Source of the DNA: Propionibacteriaceae bacterium AM104-82
GTDB lineage: Bacteria; Actinomycetota; Actinomycetes; Propionibacteriales; Propionibacteriaceae
DNA: 64,000 bases
NCBI GenBank assembly: GCA_027658995.1
Contig: JAQDQK010000016.1
Span: 14,371 to 78,370 of the forward strand
Direction: 5' to 3'
Shown: positions 8,214 through 16,768 of the stretch, piece after piece
How positions within the stretch are numbered: the first letter of the stretch is position 1
How the letters are laid out: each line of letters starts with the position of its first letter
The notes under the pieces: model-generated
Databases searched by the model: none
What the model was told of the DNA's origin: nothing
The model's input: the letters and a program-made list of their open reading frames with translations, nothing else
Position numbers and translations under genes: made by a program

Positions 8214-9025
8214 ACGCGACCCTGTTCAAGCACGAGATCCTGCGCACCTGGCGCTGGCTGGCCCTGCTCGCCCTCGCGGCGGTGCTCGTGGTCGGCGCGG
8301 CGGTGCTGATGGCGGCGACGCTGCCCACCTTCCTCAGCAGCACCTTCGCCGTGATCGCCATCGTCGTCGCGGCGGTCTACCCGTTCGCCGTCCAACTGCT
8401 GATCTCGCTCGACTTCTACCGCTCGAGCTACTCCAAGACCGGATACTTCACCGCAGCGATCCCCGTGAAGGGCTCGAAAATCTTCGGTGTGAAGGCGCTC
8501 TACGCCTACCTCGTGTCGCTGCTGGCGTTGGTCCTGGACCTCGGGCTGCTGCTGCTCGCGGCCATCGGCTTCGGGATGGCCATGGGGACAGGCCCCGCCG
8601 AGACCATGCGGGCGATCTCCGACGGCGCGGCGGTCTTCTGGCAGCTCCCCGCCTGGCTGATCGTCGCCTTCTTCGTGATCGTGGCGTTCCTGCCGCTGGT
8701 CGGCATCACGCCGTTCTTCTTCGCGGCGACCGTCGGCAGCGAGTCCTGGATCAACCGCAACGGCTTCGGCGGCGTGGTGCTCGTCTGGTTCCTGTTCTAC
8801 GTCGCCAACCAGATCCTCGGGGTCGCTGCCGTCTTCCTGGCTCCCGTCCTCGACCTGAACCACCTGCCGGAGGTCTCGCTGATGTTCGACCCGGTGGCAC
8901 TCGCGACCGCTGGCGACGACGCGCAGTACCTGCCGCTCGGCATCTTCGCCTGGATGCTGCTGATCGGAGTGGTCGGAATGTGGTGGGCGAAGGTGTCGTA
9001 CAGCAGGAAGCTGGAGTTGCGCTGA
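8210..9025 (+). CDS. ABC-2-like membrane permease partner
   Basis: Integral membrane protein of 271 aa with about six hydrophobic segments (near residues 18-40, 45-65, 100-130, 145-170, 185-215 and 240-262). It is translationally coupled to the ATPase through an ATGA overlap, so it is the membrane half of that transporter. No family-specific motif is visible; the assignment rests on topology and context. Substrate unknown. Confidence 0.8.
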   Translation: MNATLFKHEILRTWRWLALLALAAVLVVGAAVLMAATLPTFLSSTFAVIAIVVAAVYPFAVQLLISLDFYRSSYSKTGYFTAAIPVKGSKIFGVKALYAYLVSLLALVLDLGLLLLAAIGFGMAMGTGPAETMRAISDGAAVFWQLPAWLIVAFFVIVAFLPLVGITPFFFAATVGSESWINRNGFGGVVLVWFLFYVANQILGVAAVFLAPVLDLNHLPEVSLMFDPVALATAGDDAQYLPLGIFAWMLLIGVVGMWWAKVSYSRKLELR

Positions 9026-9039
9026 TACGGTCGCTGACC

Positions 9040-9882
9040 GTGGACCGCTACTCACGAGACGTACTTGCACCCGGCTGGCAGAAGGCCCATCTGAAGAAGA
9101 CGCGAGACGTCCCCGTCGAACTCGACCTCGTGGTCGAGTTCGACGACTTCTGTGGGGCGGTGGTCGGGTGGGAGAACGGCATCGTGCTCCTCGAGGACCG
9201 CAAGGGCAAGCGCCGCGGTGCCCCGCTGGGCCCCGGCTTCCTGCTCGAGGGCGAACCCGTCGCGCTGCGCCCACCGCTGCGCGGGACGGCAGCCAAGCCC
9301 AGGTACACCGCCTCCGGGTCGCGCACCTCGGAGGAGCCGGCCAAGGCGAAGGTCGCCCTGCCGAGCCGGATCTACGTCGAGGGTCGCCACGACGCCGAGC
9401 TGATCGAGAAGGTCTGGGGCGACGACCTGCGCCACACCGGCGTCGTCGTCGAGTTCCTCGGCGGCATCGACGACCTTCCCGCGATCGTGGCCGAGTTCGC
9501 GCCCGAGCCGGGCCGCCGGCTCGGGGTCCTGGTCGACCACCTGGTGCCTGGCAGCAAGGAGTCCAGGATCGCCAAGCAGGTCTACCAGGCCGGCTACCGC
9601 GACACCGTGCTGATCGAGGGCCACGAGTTCATCGACATCTGGCAGGCCGTGCGACCCGAGCGGATCGGACGGAAGGCCTGGCCGCAGGTGCCCCGCGACG
9701 TCGACTTCAAGCTCGGCACCCTCAAGGCGCTCAACCTGCCCCACCACGACCAGGCAGACATCGCGCGCGGCTGGCAGGCGATCCTGGCAAGGGTGTCCAC
9801 CTGGCGCGACCTGGAACCCCAACTCAACACCAAGGTCGAGACGCTCATCGACTTCGTCACGCAGGACCATCTCGACGACTGA
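9040..9882 (+). CDS. DUF3097 family protein with Toprim-like signature
   Basis: Soluble protein of about 280 aa resembling the actinobacterial DUF3097 family. The first 100 residues form a beta-rich domain, followed by a basic linker (TAAKPRYTASG). From about residue 108 the sequence reads SRIYVEGRHDAELIEKVWGDDLR, then LGGIDDLPAI, then LGVLVDHLVPGSKESRIAKQ. A glutamate in YVEG, a spaced glycine and a DH-P-SKE segment resemble the Toprim fold of DnaG and RNase M5, though the second acidic motif is DH rather than DXD. GTG at 9040 is the likely start; no strong ribosome site is seen. Function is not known to me. Confidence 0.7.
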   Translation: MDRYSRDVLAPGWQKAHLKKTRDVPVELDLVVEFDDFCGAVVGWENGIVLLEDRKGKRRGAPLGPGFLLEGEPVALRPPLRGTAAKPRYTASGSRTSEEPAKAKVALPSRIYVEGRHDAELIEKVWGDDLRHTGVVVEFLGGIDDLPAIVAEFAPEPGRRLGVLVDHLVPGSKESRIAKQVYQAGYRDTVLIEGHEFIDIWQAVRPERIGRKAWPQVPRDVDFKLGTLKALNLPHHDQADIARGWQAILARVSTWRDLEPQLNTKVETLIDFVTQDHLDD

Positions 9883-9915
9883 GTCGCCGTGACCGTTCCC
9901 ACTAAGGTGAGTCAC

Positions 9916-10689
9916 ATGGATACCGACGACATCCTCGGCCTGCTGCGCCAGACCGCGACCGAGGTCATCACGCCGAAGTTCCGGGCCCTCTCCGCGGGCG
10001 ACATCGACGAGAAGCGGCCGGGCGACTACGTCACGGTCGCCGACCGCGAGGCCGAGCAATACCTGGGCGACCTGCTGCACGCCGCGTTCCCGTCCGCGTT
10101 GATCGTGGGCGAGGAGGCCGTATTCCTCGACCCGTCGCTCCTCAAGGGCCTCGCCAACGCCGACCATGCGTTCGTGATCGACCCCATCGACGGCACCCGC
10201 AACTTTGTGGAGGGGCGCGACCAGCACGGCGTCATCCTCGCCGAGGTGCGCGGCGGCGTGACCACCCGCGGCTGGATCTGGCAGCCGATGACCGGCCGTG
10301 GCTACGTGGCAGAGCGCGGCGCAGGGGTGCGCGTCAACGGCGCCCCCATCGTGCGGCCGCGCACCGACCGACTGCCGCTTGGCGGCACCTCCAAGCGCAG
10401 GCTCGTCGGCTTCGACGCCGACGGCAGGCTGAGCCCGGCGGTGCCGAGCCACTACTGCTGCGCCTTCGACTATCCGGCCGTGCTCGAGGGCGAGTTCGAC
10501 TTCATGACGTATGAGTCGACCAACCCGTGGGACCACCTCGCCGGAGGGCTGATGCTCACCGAGAACGGCGGCGTCAGCCGCACTCTCGACGGCCTCAACT
10601 ACTCGGCCCTGACCCGGACGAAGGGGCTGCTCATCGCGGGCGACACGCTCAGTTGGATGACGGCCCAGCACCTCTGGCCAGCGTCCTGA
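9916..10689 (+). CDS. Inositol-monophosphatase family phosphatase (possibly histidinol phosphatase)
   Basis: Mg-dependent, Li-sensitive-type phosphomonoesterase of 257 aa. Metal ligands are seen in GEEAVF (glutamate), FVIDPIDGTRNFVEG (the DPIDGT motif) and NPWDHLAGGLML near the C-terminus, in the right order. ATG at 9916 is preferred over a GTG nine codons upstream: TAAGGT lies seven bases before it and AAGGTGAG could also act as a ribosome site. The LacI gene begins two bases after its stop, so the two may be co-transcribed. Actinobacterial members include inositol monophosphatase, fructose bisphosphatase-like and HisN-type histidinol phosphatase; the sequence alone does not decide. Confidence 0.85.
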   Translation: MDTDDILGLLRQTATEVITPKFRALSAGDIDEKRPGDYVTVADREAEQYLGDLLHAAFPSALIVGEEAVFLDPSLLKGLANADHAFVIDPIDGTRNFVEGRDQHGVILAEVRGGVTTRGWIWQPMTGRGYVAERGAGVRVNGAPIVRPRTDRLPLGGTSKRRLVGFDADGRLSPAVPSHYCCAFDYPAVLEGEFDFMTYESTNPWDHLAGGLMLTENGGVSRTLDGLNYSALTRTKGLLIAGDTLSWMTAQHLWPAS

Positions 10690-10690
10690 C

Positions 10691-11698
10691 ATGCCCCGCG
10701 CGCACGACAAGCCGTCGATCCGCGACGTCGCGGCACTCGCAGGCGTCTCCTACCAGACGGTCTCCCGCGTCCTGAACGAGCCGTCGCTGGTGCGCGCCGA
10801 GACGCTGCAGCGCGTCCAGGGCGCCATCGAGGAACTCGGCTACCGGCCCAGCCGGGCTGCCCGCTCGCTCGCCAGGAACGACTCCATGACCATCGGCGTG
10901 GTCTCGGTGCACGCGGCGCTTGTCGGCCCGAACCTGACGGCGCTGGCGATCGACGAGGGGGCCCGCGAGCGCGGCTATTCGACGGCGGCCGTCACGGTCC
11001 GCGACGACCGCCCCGAGTCGCTGACGGCGGCGCGCGAGCATCTGCTGGGGCTCGGCGTCGACGGCGTCGTCGTGGTGGCCTGGTCCGAGGCCTCCCTCGA
11101 ACTGGCAGACAGCTTCGCCTCCGACCTGCCGACCTCGGTGGTCGCGGAGGGGCCCGTCTCGCCCGGCGTCGCCCGGGCGCGCAGCGACCACCGCGGGGGA
11201 GCGACGGCCGCGGTCTCGGCGCTTGTCGAGAGCGGAAGGACCTGCATCGCCCACCTGGCGGGCCCCGACGACTGGCTGGAGGCCCAGGCGCGACGCGCGG
11301 GCTGGGCCGCAGCGGCCGGGGACACGGCCGGACCAGCGATCGTGGCCGGCTGGGACCCGGCCGGGGGCTACCGCGCCATGGCGGAGGCGCTCGAGGCCGA
11401 GCCCAGGATCGACGCGGTGTTCGCGGCGAACGACCAGGTCGCCGTCGGCGCCCTGAAGCGGTTGGGGGAACTCGGCAAGGCGGTGCCAGACGACGTCGCA
11501 CTCGTCGGCTACGACGACTCCGACATCGCACCCTACCTGGGGGTCGCGCTCGCCTCGGTCCGCCAGCCGTTCACCGAGGTGGGCTCCGCGGCCATCGACC
11601 TGCTGTTCGAGGTGATGGGCGGGGCGGCGCCGAGCGAGCGGGTGCTCGCGTCCACCTTCGTGTGGCGGGACTCGGCGGGGCCGCGTCACTCCACGTAG
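10691..11698 (+). CDS. LacI-family transcriptional regulator (arabinoside locus, regulator 1)
   Basis: 335-aa repressor. The N-terminal helix-turn-helix with hinge is SIRDVAALAGVSYQTVSRVLN through EELGYRPSRAARSLA (residues 9-60), followed by a periplasmic-binding-like sensor domain. It points at the GH43/GH51 operon and its last 13 bp overlap the 3' end of the lipoprotein GH43. The two CG-centred palindromes in the GH51/importer intergenic region (14232-14245 and 14334-14347) are the best candidate binding sites, but the second LacI protein at 19.5 kb competes for that assignment. The effector is probably arabinose or an arabino-oligosaccharide. Confidence 0.9.
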   Translation: MPRAHDKPSIRDVAALAGVSYQTVSRVLNEPSLVRAETLQRVQGAIEELGYRPSRAARSLARNDSMTIGVVSVHAALVGPNLTALAIDEGARERGYSTAAVTVRDDRPESLTAAREHLLGLGVDGVVVVAWSEASLELADSFASDLPTSVVAEGPVSPGVARARSDHRGGATAAVSALVESGRTCIAHLAGPDDWLEAQARRAGWAAAAGDTAGPAIVAGWDPAGGYRAMAEALEAEPRIDAVFAANDQVAVGALKRLGELGKAVPDDVALVGYDDSDIAPYLGVALASVRQPFTEVGSAAIDLLFEVMGGAAPSERVLASTFVWRDSAGPRHST

Positions 11699-12711
11699 AA
11701 GGGCATCTCCTGCGCCTCCTCGGCCGTGGCGATGACGGGCCATCCGTCGCGCCAGGCGATCTCGCGCAGCGCGAGGGTCGGGGCGCCCCCCTCGGCGCCG
11801 TCGTAGTAGTGGAACGCCGTCCAGTCGCCCGCCACCGAGCCGCCTCCCGGGCCGATCCGGTCGCCGACCGACTCCAGCAGCAGCGTGCCGCCGCCGGCGG
11901 CTAGGTCGTTGCCCGCCTTGTCGAGGTAGGGCCCCTCCGGGGATTCCGACCTGCCGACGTTGAGGTTGTAGGTGCTCCCCGTCCCCTTGCAGCAACTGTC
12001 GAAGGAGGCGAAGAGGTAGTAGAAGTCGCCGTGGTGCAGCAGCGCCGGCGCCTCGATCGCGTTGGTCAGGGTGCCGCGGCTCGCAATGGTCACCGGGACG
12101 GCGCCCTCAGATGGCTTGCCGGTCTCCCAGTCGAGCGGCACGAGTTGCAGGCCGCCCCAGAAGGATCCGAACGCCAGCCATCCGCGGCCCTCGTCGTCGG
12201 TCAGCACCGACGGGTCGATCGCGTTGAAGTTGTCGTCGCCGATGCTCGCGACGACCTCGCCTCGGTCCTGCCAGCCCTCGGAGGGCCGGTGCGGATCGAA
12301 GTCGTCGTTGGTCATCAGGCCGATCACCGAGGTGTTCGACGCGAACGTCGAGGCGGCGTAGTACAGGTAGGTGGTGCCGTCGCGGCGGACCAGTTCCGGG
12401 GCCCAGAAGTTGGTCACCCCCTGCACCTTCCCGCGCACCCACTCCGGCTCGGTTGAGGGAGTCCACGCCTCGCCCGTGTGGGTCCAGGTGGAGCCCCCGT
12501 CGTCCGAGACGCGGATCTGGATGGCGCCGAGGCCGACGCGCTCGTCGCCGGTCGACGCGACGACCCAGGGCTTGCCGTCCTCGGAGAGGAGCAGCCCCGG
12601 GTCGTGGACCAGGACGTCACCGGTGACGGCGACGTCGCGGCCCCAGGTCTCCGGCGCGCAGCCCGTCAGGACGACGAGCGCGGCCGTGAGTAGCGCGGCG
12701 ATCCGTCTCAT
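11686..12711 (-). CDS. Secreted GH43 arabinosidase lipoprotein
   Basis: Family GH43 glycosidase of 341 aa with a lipoprotein signal: MRRIAALLTAALVVLTGC puts the lipid anchor on C18. Family carboxylates are visible as D37 in VLVHDPG, the central aspartate in FNAIDPSVL and the glutamate in TNAIEAPALL. FWAPELVRRDG and the DSCCKGTGSTYNLNVGRS region resemble endo-1,5-alpha-L-arabinanases. As the only exported hydrolase of the locus it should cut arabinan or arabinosylated polymers at the cell surface before import. Its start overlaps the GH51 stop by 4 bp, so the two genes form an operon. Endo versus exo action is not settled by sequence. Confidence 0.87.
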   Translation of the reverse strand: MRRIAALLTAALVVLTGCAPETWGRDVAVTGDVLVHDPGLLLSEDGKPWVVASTGDERVGLGAIQIRVSDDGGSTWTHTGEAWTPSTEPEWVRGKVQGVTNFWAPELVRRDGTTYLYYAASTFASNTSVIGLMTNDDFDPHRPSEGWQDRGEVVASIGDDNFNAIDPSVLTDDEGRGWLAFGSFWGGLQLVPLDWETGKPSEGAVPVTIASRGTLTNAIEAPALLHHGDFYYLFASFDSCCKGTGSTYNLNVGRSESPEGPYLDKAGNDLAAGGGTLLLESVGDRIGPGGGSVAGDWTAFHYYDGAEGGAPTLALREIAWRDGWPVIATAEEAQEMPFYVE

Positions 12712-14207
12712 CGGGCCAGGCGCACCATGGTCCAGGAGATGGGAGGCAGCGTGATGCTCAGCTTCCCGTCCTGCACGCCCGCGGTGTGGTTGGCGACCGG
12801 GACCACCGACGCGTCGTCCTCGGCGCTGGCCTGGTAGCGCGGGTCGTCGCTGCTCAGCGTGAGCGCCTCGACCAGCGTCTCGGAACCGCCGCGCAGCGCG
12901 ACGGACACGTCGACGGGGGAGTCGACGTCGCGGTTGATCAGGAACACGGTCATCTCGTCGCCCTCGGCCGTCGCGACGGCGTCGACCGCGTCGATGGTGC
13001 CGAACTGCGCGGTCTCGATCGTGGGGGAGTCGAGCACGACGCGCAGCACCTCGCCCTTGGCGTGGCGGGCGGTCAGCGCGAAGGGGTGGAAGATCGTCTG
13101 CTTCCACGCCTTGCCGCCGGGCACCGTCATGATGGGCGCGATCACGTTGACGAGTTGGGCGAGGTTCGCCGACCAGACGCGGTCGGTGTGGCGAAGCAGG
13201 CTGATCAGCAGGTTGCCCACCACGACGGCGTCGGCGACGGAGTAGTTGTCCTCGAGCAGCACCGGCGCGACGGGCCAGTCGTCGCCCGACGGGGGACGCG
13301 ACTCTGCGCGGTCCTGGTACCAGACGTTCCACTCGTCGAAGCTGATCCCGATCACCTTGTCGGACTTGTTCGCGGCGCCCACGGCGTCGGCGGTTGCCGC
13401 GACCTGGTCGATGAAGCGGTCCATGTCGACGGCGCTGCCGAGGAAGCTCTGCAGGTCCTCGTCGCGCTCCCAGTAGTAGGCGTGCGCCGAGATCATGTCG
13501 ACGAAGTCCCACGTCTCGGTCAGCACGACGCGCTCCCACTCGCCGAACGTCGGCATCGAGCGCTGCGAGGAGCCGCAGGCGACCAGTTCGAGCGAGGGAT
13601 CCATCATCCGCATGGCGCGGGCGGTCTCGGCCGCGAGCCTGCCGTACTCGTGCGCGGTCTTGTGGCCGATCTGCCAGGGGCCGTCCATCTCGTTGCCGAG
13701 GCACCACATCTTGACGCGGTACGGATCGTCGGCGCCGTTGGCCCTGCGCTGCTCCGCGATCTCGGAGTCGGCGGCCACGTTGCAGTACTCGAGCAGATCG
13801 AGGGCCTCAGCGGTGCCACGGGTGCCGAGGTTGACGGCCATCATCGGCTCGATGCCCGCCTTGTCGGCCCAGCGCATGAACTCGTCGGTTCCGACGGTGT
13901 TGGGGTCCATCGAGTGCCAGGCGAGGTCGAGGCGGCGGGGGCGCTGCTCGACGGGGCCCACCCCGTCCTCCCAGCGGTAGCCGGAGACGAAGTTGCCGCC
14001 GGGGTAGCGCACGGTCGAGACCCCCAGTTCGCGCGTCAGGTCGAGCACGTCGCCGCGGAATCCGTCGGCGTCGGCGGTCGGGTGATCCGGCTCGTAGATG
14101 CCCGTGTAGACGCACCGTCCGAGGTGTTCCACGAACGATCCGAAGGTGCGTCGACGCACCGGCCCGACCGCGAAGGCGGGGTCGATGACGAGTGAAGCTG
14201 TGCGCAT
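12708..14207 (-). CDS. GH51 alpha-L-arabinofuranosidase (1)
   Basis: Intracellular retaining arabinofuranosidase of 499 aa; no signal peptide. Acid/base E173 is in CLGNEMDGPW and nucleophile E292 in ISFDEWNVW. The early STVRYPGGNFVSGYRWEDG block is also typical. It removes terminal alpha-L-arabinofuranosyl units from imported oligosaccharides. It heads the minus-strand operon with the GH43 lipoprotein and is divergent from the importer. AGGAG sits about nine bases before the ATG. A second GH51 at 26 kb shares the fold but has a different acid/base motif (GNESWGCGG), so the two probably differ in linkage preference. Confidence 0.93.
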   Translation of the reverse strand: MRTASLVIDPAFAVGPVRRRTFGSFVEHLGRCVYTGIYEPDHPTADADGFRGDVLDLTRELGVSTVRYPGGNFVSGYRWEDGVGPVEQRPRRLDLAWHSMDPNTVGTDEFMRWADKAGIEPMMAVNLGTRGTAEALDLLEYCNVAADSEIAEQRRANGADDPYRVKMWCLGNEMDGPWQIGHKTAHEYGRLAAETARAMRMMDPSLELVACGSSQRSMPTFGEWERVVLTETWDFVDMISAHAYYWERDEDLQSFLGSAVDMDRFIDQVAATADAVGAANKSDKVIGISFDEWNVWYQDRAESRPPSGDDWPVAPVLLEDNYSVADAVVVGNLLISLLRHTDRVWSANLAQLVNVIAPIMTVPGGKAWKQTIFHPFALTARHAKGEVLRVVLDSPTIETAQFGTIDAVDAVATAEGDEMTVFLINRDVDSPVDVSVALRGGSETLVEALTLSSDDPRYQASAEDDASVVPVANHTAGVQDGKLSITLPPISWTMVRLAR

Positions 14208-14231
14208 GTTTTCTCCTGCTGGCCGCTATGC

Positions 14232-14245
14232 CTACAACGATGTAG
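14232..14245. promoter_or_regulatory. LacI-type operator downstream of the GH51 promoter
   Basis: CTACAACGATGTAG is a 14-bp palindrome (5-bp perfect arms, CG centre), the usual layout of LacI-family operators. It begins four bases after the predicted -10 box of the GH51/GH43 operon, so binding would block initiation. Confidence 0.6.
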
Positions 14246-14249
14246 AACC

Positions 14250-14278
14250 ATCATGACTCACGAATCAACGGTCGTCAA
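14250..14278 (-). promoter_or_regulatory. Promoter of GH51-GH43 operon
   Basis: On the minus strand TTGACG (14278-14273) is followed after 17 bases by CATGAT (14255-14250). The start site would fall inside the adjacent palindrome. Confidence 0.55.
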
Positions 14279-14280
14279 TA

Positions 14281-14295
14281 CGCTTGTGACAAGCG
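14281..14295. promoter_or_regulatory. Palindrome between the two divergent promoters
   Basis: CGCTTG, three bases, CAAGCG: a perfect 6-bp inverted repeat placed upstream of both divergent promoters. An activator or a second regulator could bind here; it does not match the neighbouring LacI-type sites. Confidence 0.4.
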
Positions 14296-14321
14296 ACGAT
14301 AAGAAATCTTTCCTAGTCGTG

Positions 14322-14350
14322 TTGACTCCACCCCTCCATCGTAGTAATAA
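14322..14350 (+). promoter_or_regulatory. Importer operon promoter with overlapping operator
   Basis: TTGACT (14322-14327), 17 bases, TAATAA (14345-14350): a strong vegetative promoter. CTCCATCGTAGTAA (14334-14347) matches the reverse form of the palindrome at 14232-14245 at 11 of 14 positions and overlaps the -10 box, so both divergent operons look to be under one repressor. Confidence 0.55.
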
Positions 14351-14414
14351 TCGAAAAAGGGATGGCCGGCAGCAGAGCAAGGATGCTCGACGGACCTCCG
14401 AGAAGGAGATAGAC

Positions 14415-15761
14415 ATGAACATGCGTCGACGCAGCTTCCTCCTGGGGACCGGGGGTGTCGCCCTGACGGCGGGCCTCTCGGCCTGCGGCAACGGCGGCAA
14501 CAGCAGCGGCACGACCTCGGACGGTCGCCCCGAGCTCACCTACATGTACCGGGGCGGGGCCGACGAGAAGAAGGCCTACGAACTGGCGATCAAGGCGTTC
14601 GAGACCGAGAACAACTGCTCCGTCAAGATCATCGTCACCGACGCAGACCAGTACTCGACCAAGCTGCAGGCCGCGATCACCGGCAAGCAGGTGCCCGACG
14701 TGTTCTACCTCGAGCAGGGCTCCGTGATGGCGTTTGCCACCAACCACGTCGTGCGCGACATCACCAAGGAGGTCGAGGCCTCCGGCGTCAACCTCGACAA
14801 CGTCTGGAAGTACGGCGTCGACTCGTACCGCTACGACGGCCAGATGGTCGGGCAGGGCGCCATCTACGGCCTGCCCAAGGACGTCGGCCCGTTCTCCTTC
14901 GGCTACAACAAGACCATGTTCGAGAAGGCGGGGATCCCGTTCCCCGACAAGGACACCCCGCTCCCGATGGACGAGTTCCGCGAGATCGCCAAGAAGCTGA
15001 CGCAGGACACCGACGGCGACGGCAAGCTCGACCAGTGGGGCACCGGCCTCAACGTCACCTGGAACCTGCAGGCCTTCGCCTGGTCCAACGGCGCCGACTG
15101 GGCCGACGCCGACCGCAAGAAGGTCACCGTCGACACCCCGGAGTTCGCCGAGGCGCTGCAGACCTTCGCCGACATCCAGAACGTGGACAAGTCGACCCCC
15201 TCGATCTCCGAGGCGCAGACGCTCGACACCTACCAGCGCTGGATGAAGGGCGAGATCGGCTTCTTCCCCGTCGGCCCATGGGACGTGTCGACCTACACCA
15301 AGCTCGACTTCGACTGGGACCTGATCCCGTACCCCGTGATGAGCACCGGCGAGACCGCCACCTGGATCGGCTCGCTCGGCATCGCGGTGTCGCAGACCAC
15401 CAAGCACCCCGACCTCGCCGCGAAGCTCGCCGTCTACCTCTCCACCAACAAGGAGGCGCAGACCTCGCTGTGGGAGGCGGGCGTGCAGGTCCCCAACCTG
15501 ATCGACATGGCCGAGAACGACTACGCCAAGAGCGAGGGCAAGCCCGAGAACAAGGCAGAGTTCCTCGACATCGTGCAGGACTACGGTCGCCCGCTTCCCG
15601 CCGCCACCACCTGGAACGGCGAGTGGTACGACGAGTTCTGGACTGGCATCCAGCCTGTCCTCGACGGCAAGAAGAGCGCCGCCGACTACTGCAAGGAGGT
15701 CCAGCCCCGCATGCAGCAGAAGTTGGACGCCGCCAACCAGCAGGCCGAACAGAACCGGTGA
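14415..15761 (+). CDS. Arabinoside-binding lipoprotein of ABC importer
   Basis: Family 1 solute-binding protein, 448 aa. MNMRRRSFLLGTGGVALTAGLSACG combines a twin-arginine-like RRRSFL with a lipobox whose cysteine is residue 24. ATG 14415 is chosen for the GAAGGAGATAG ribosome site; the upstream frame has no such support. It starts the importer operon and faces the arabinofuranosidase operon across a 207-bp control region. Acidic/aromatic patches near the C-terminus (TWNGEWYDEFWTGIQPVL) are usual for oligosaccharide binders. Arabino-oligosaccharide specificity is inferred from the neighbours only. Confidence 0.9.
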   Translation: MNMRRRSFLLGTGGVALTAGLSACGNGGNSSGTTSDGRPELTYMYRGGADEKKAYELAIKAFETENNCSVKIIVTDADQYSTKLQAAITGKQVPDVFYLEQGSVMAFATNHVVRDITKEVEASGVNLDNVWKYGVDSYRYDGQMVGQGAIYGLPKDVGPFSFGYNKTMFEKAGIPFPDKDTPLPMDEFREIAKKLTQDTDGDGKLDQWGTGLNVTWNLQAFAWSNGADWADADRKKVTVDTPEFAEALQTFADIQNVDKSTPSISEAQTLDTYQRWMKGEIGFFPVGPWDVSTYTKLDFDWDLIPYPVMSTGETATWIGSLGIAVSQTTKHPDLAAKLAVYLSTNKEAQTSLWEAGVQVPNLIDMAENDYAKSEGKPENKAEFLDIVQDYGRPLPAATTWNGEWYDEFWTGIQPVLDGKKSAADYCKEVQPRMQQKLDAANQQAEQNR

Positions 15762-15816
15762 CGGACCGGGCGGGGACGCCTGACCGCGTCCCCGCCCCCC
15801 ATCGAGGGAGTCACAC

Positions 15817-16767
15817 ATGTCCACCGAAACGCTCACCCCGCCGGCGCAGGCAACGGCCCGCGCCGAGACGCCGCCGCCGCGCCGCAAGTCGCGCCTCTAC
15901 TCCCGGGAACACAAGGTCGCGGCGCTCTTCGTCGCGCTGCCCGTGATCGGCTTCGCCGTCTTCACGCTGTTCCCGCTGGGCTACTCGCTCTACGCCTCGC
16001 TGCACAACATGAACGGCCTCGGCTACCAGGAGTTCATCGGCCTGGAGAACTACGTCCAGGCCTTCAACGACCCGTACTTCTGGAAGGCCCTCGGCAACAC
16101 CTTCTTCCTGATGATCGGCATCCCCATCGGGCTGATCCTCTCCCTGATCCTCGCGATCGCGATGAACAGGAAGATGCCGGGCCGCGGCCTGTTCCGCGCC
16201 ATCTACTACGTGCCCGTCGTCTCGTCGCTGGCCGCCATCGCGATCCTGTGGCAGTGGGCATACAACGGCGACTTCGGCCTGGTGAACCAGATGCTGGCCT
16301 ACATCGGCATCGACGGCCCCAACTGGCTGCAGGACCCCGTCTGGTCCAAGCCGGCCATCATCATCATGGCGGTGTGGAAGGGCCTCGGCTACTCGATGCT
16401 GCTCTACCTCGCCGCGATCCAGTCCGTGCCCCGCTCGCTCTACGAGGCCGCCTCCATCGACGGCGCGAGCAACTGGCGCCAGTTCTGGTCGATCACGCTT
16501 CCCATGGTGCGACCCGTCACGTTCTTCCTCGTCGTCACCAACATCATCGGCGGGGCCCAGATCTTCACCGAGATCAACATCATGACCCCGACCGGCGGCC
16601 CGGAATGGAGCACCGCATCCATCGTCTGGTACATCTGGCAGAAGGCCTTCAAGAATCTCCAGATGGGCTACGCCTCGTCGATGGCTGTCGTGCTCGGCAT
16701 CATCATCTTCGGCGTCACGCTGATCCAGTTCCAGATCAACAAGCGCAACCAGATCGAGGTGGACTGA
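15817..16767 (+). CDS. Sugar ABC transporter permease (AraP/MalF type)
   Basis: Integral membrane protein of 316 aa with a 30-residue cytoplasmic tail, first helix at about 35-60 and the EAA loop YEAASIDGASNWRQFWSITLP near residue 210. It lies 55 bp after the binding-protein gene and one base before the next permease. It resembles AraP-like permeases of arabino-oligosaccharide importers (AraNPQ). Pathway assignment is by context. Confidence 0.9.
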   Translation: MSTETLTPPAQATARAETPPPRRKSRLYSREHKVAALFVALPVIGFAVFTLFPLGYSLYASLHNMNGLGYQEFIGLENYVQAFNDPYFWKALGNTFFLMIGIPIGLILSLILAIAMNRKMPGRGLFRAIYYVPVVSSLAAIAILWQWAYNGDFGLVNQMLAYIGIDGPNWLQDPVWSKPAIIIMAVWKGLGYSMLLYLAAIQSVPRSLYEAASIDGASNWRQFWSITLPMVRPVTFFLVVTNIIGGAQIFTEINIMTPTGGPEWSTASIVWYIWQKAFKNLQMGYASSMAVVLGIIIFGVTLIQFQINKRNQIEVD

Positions 16768-16768
16768 C

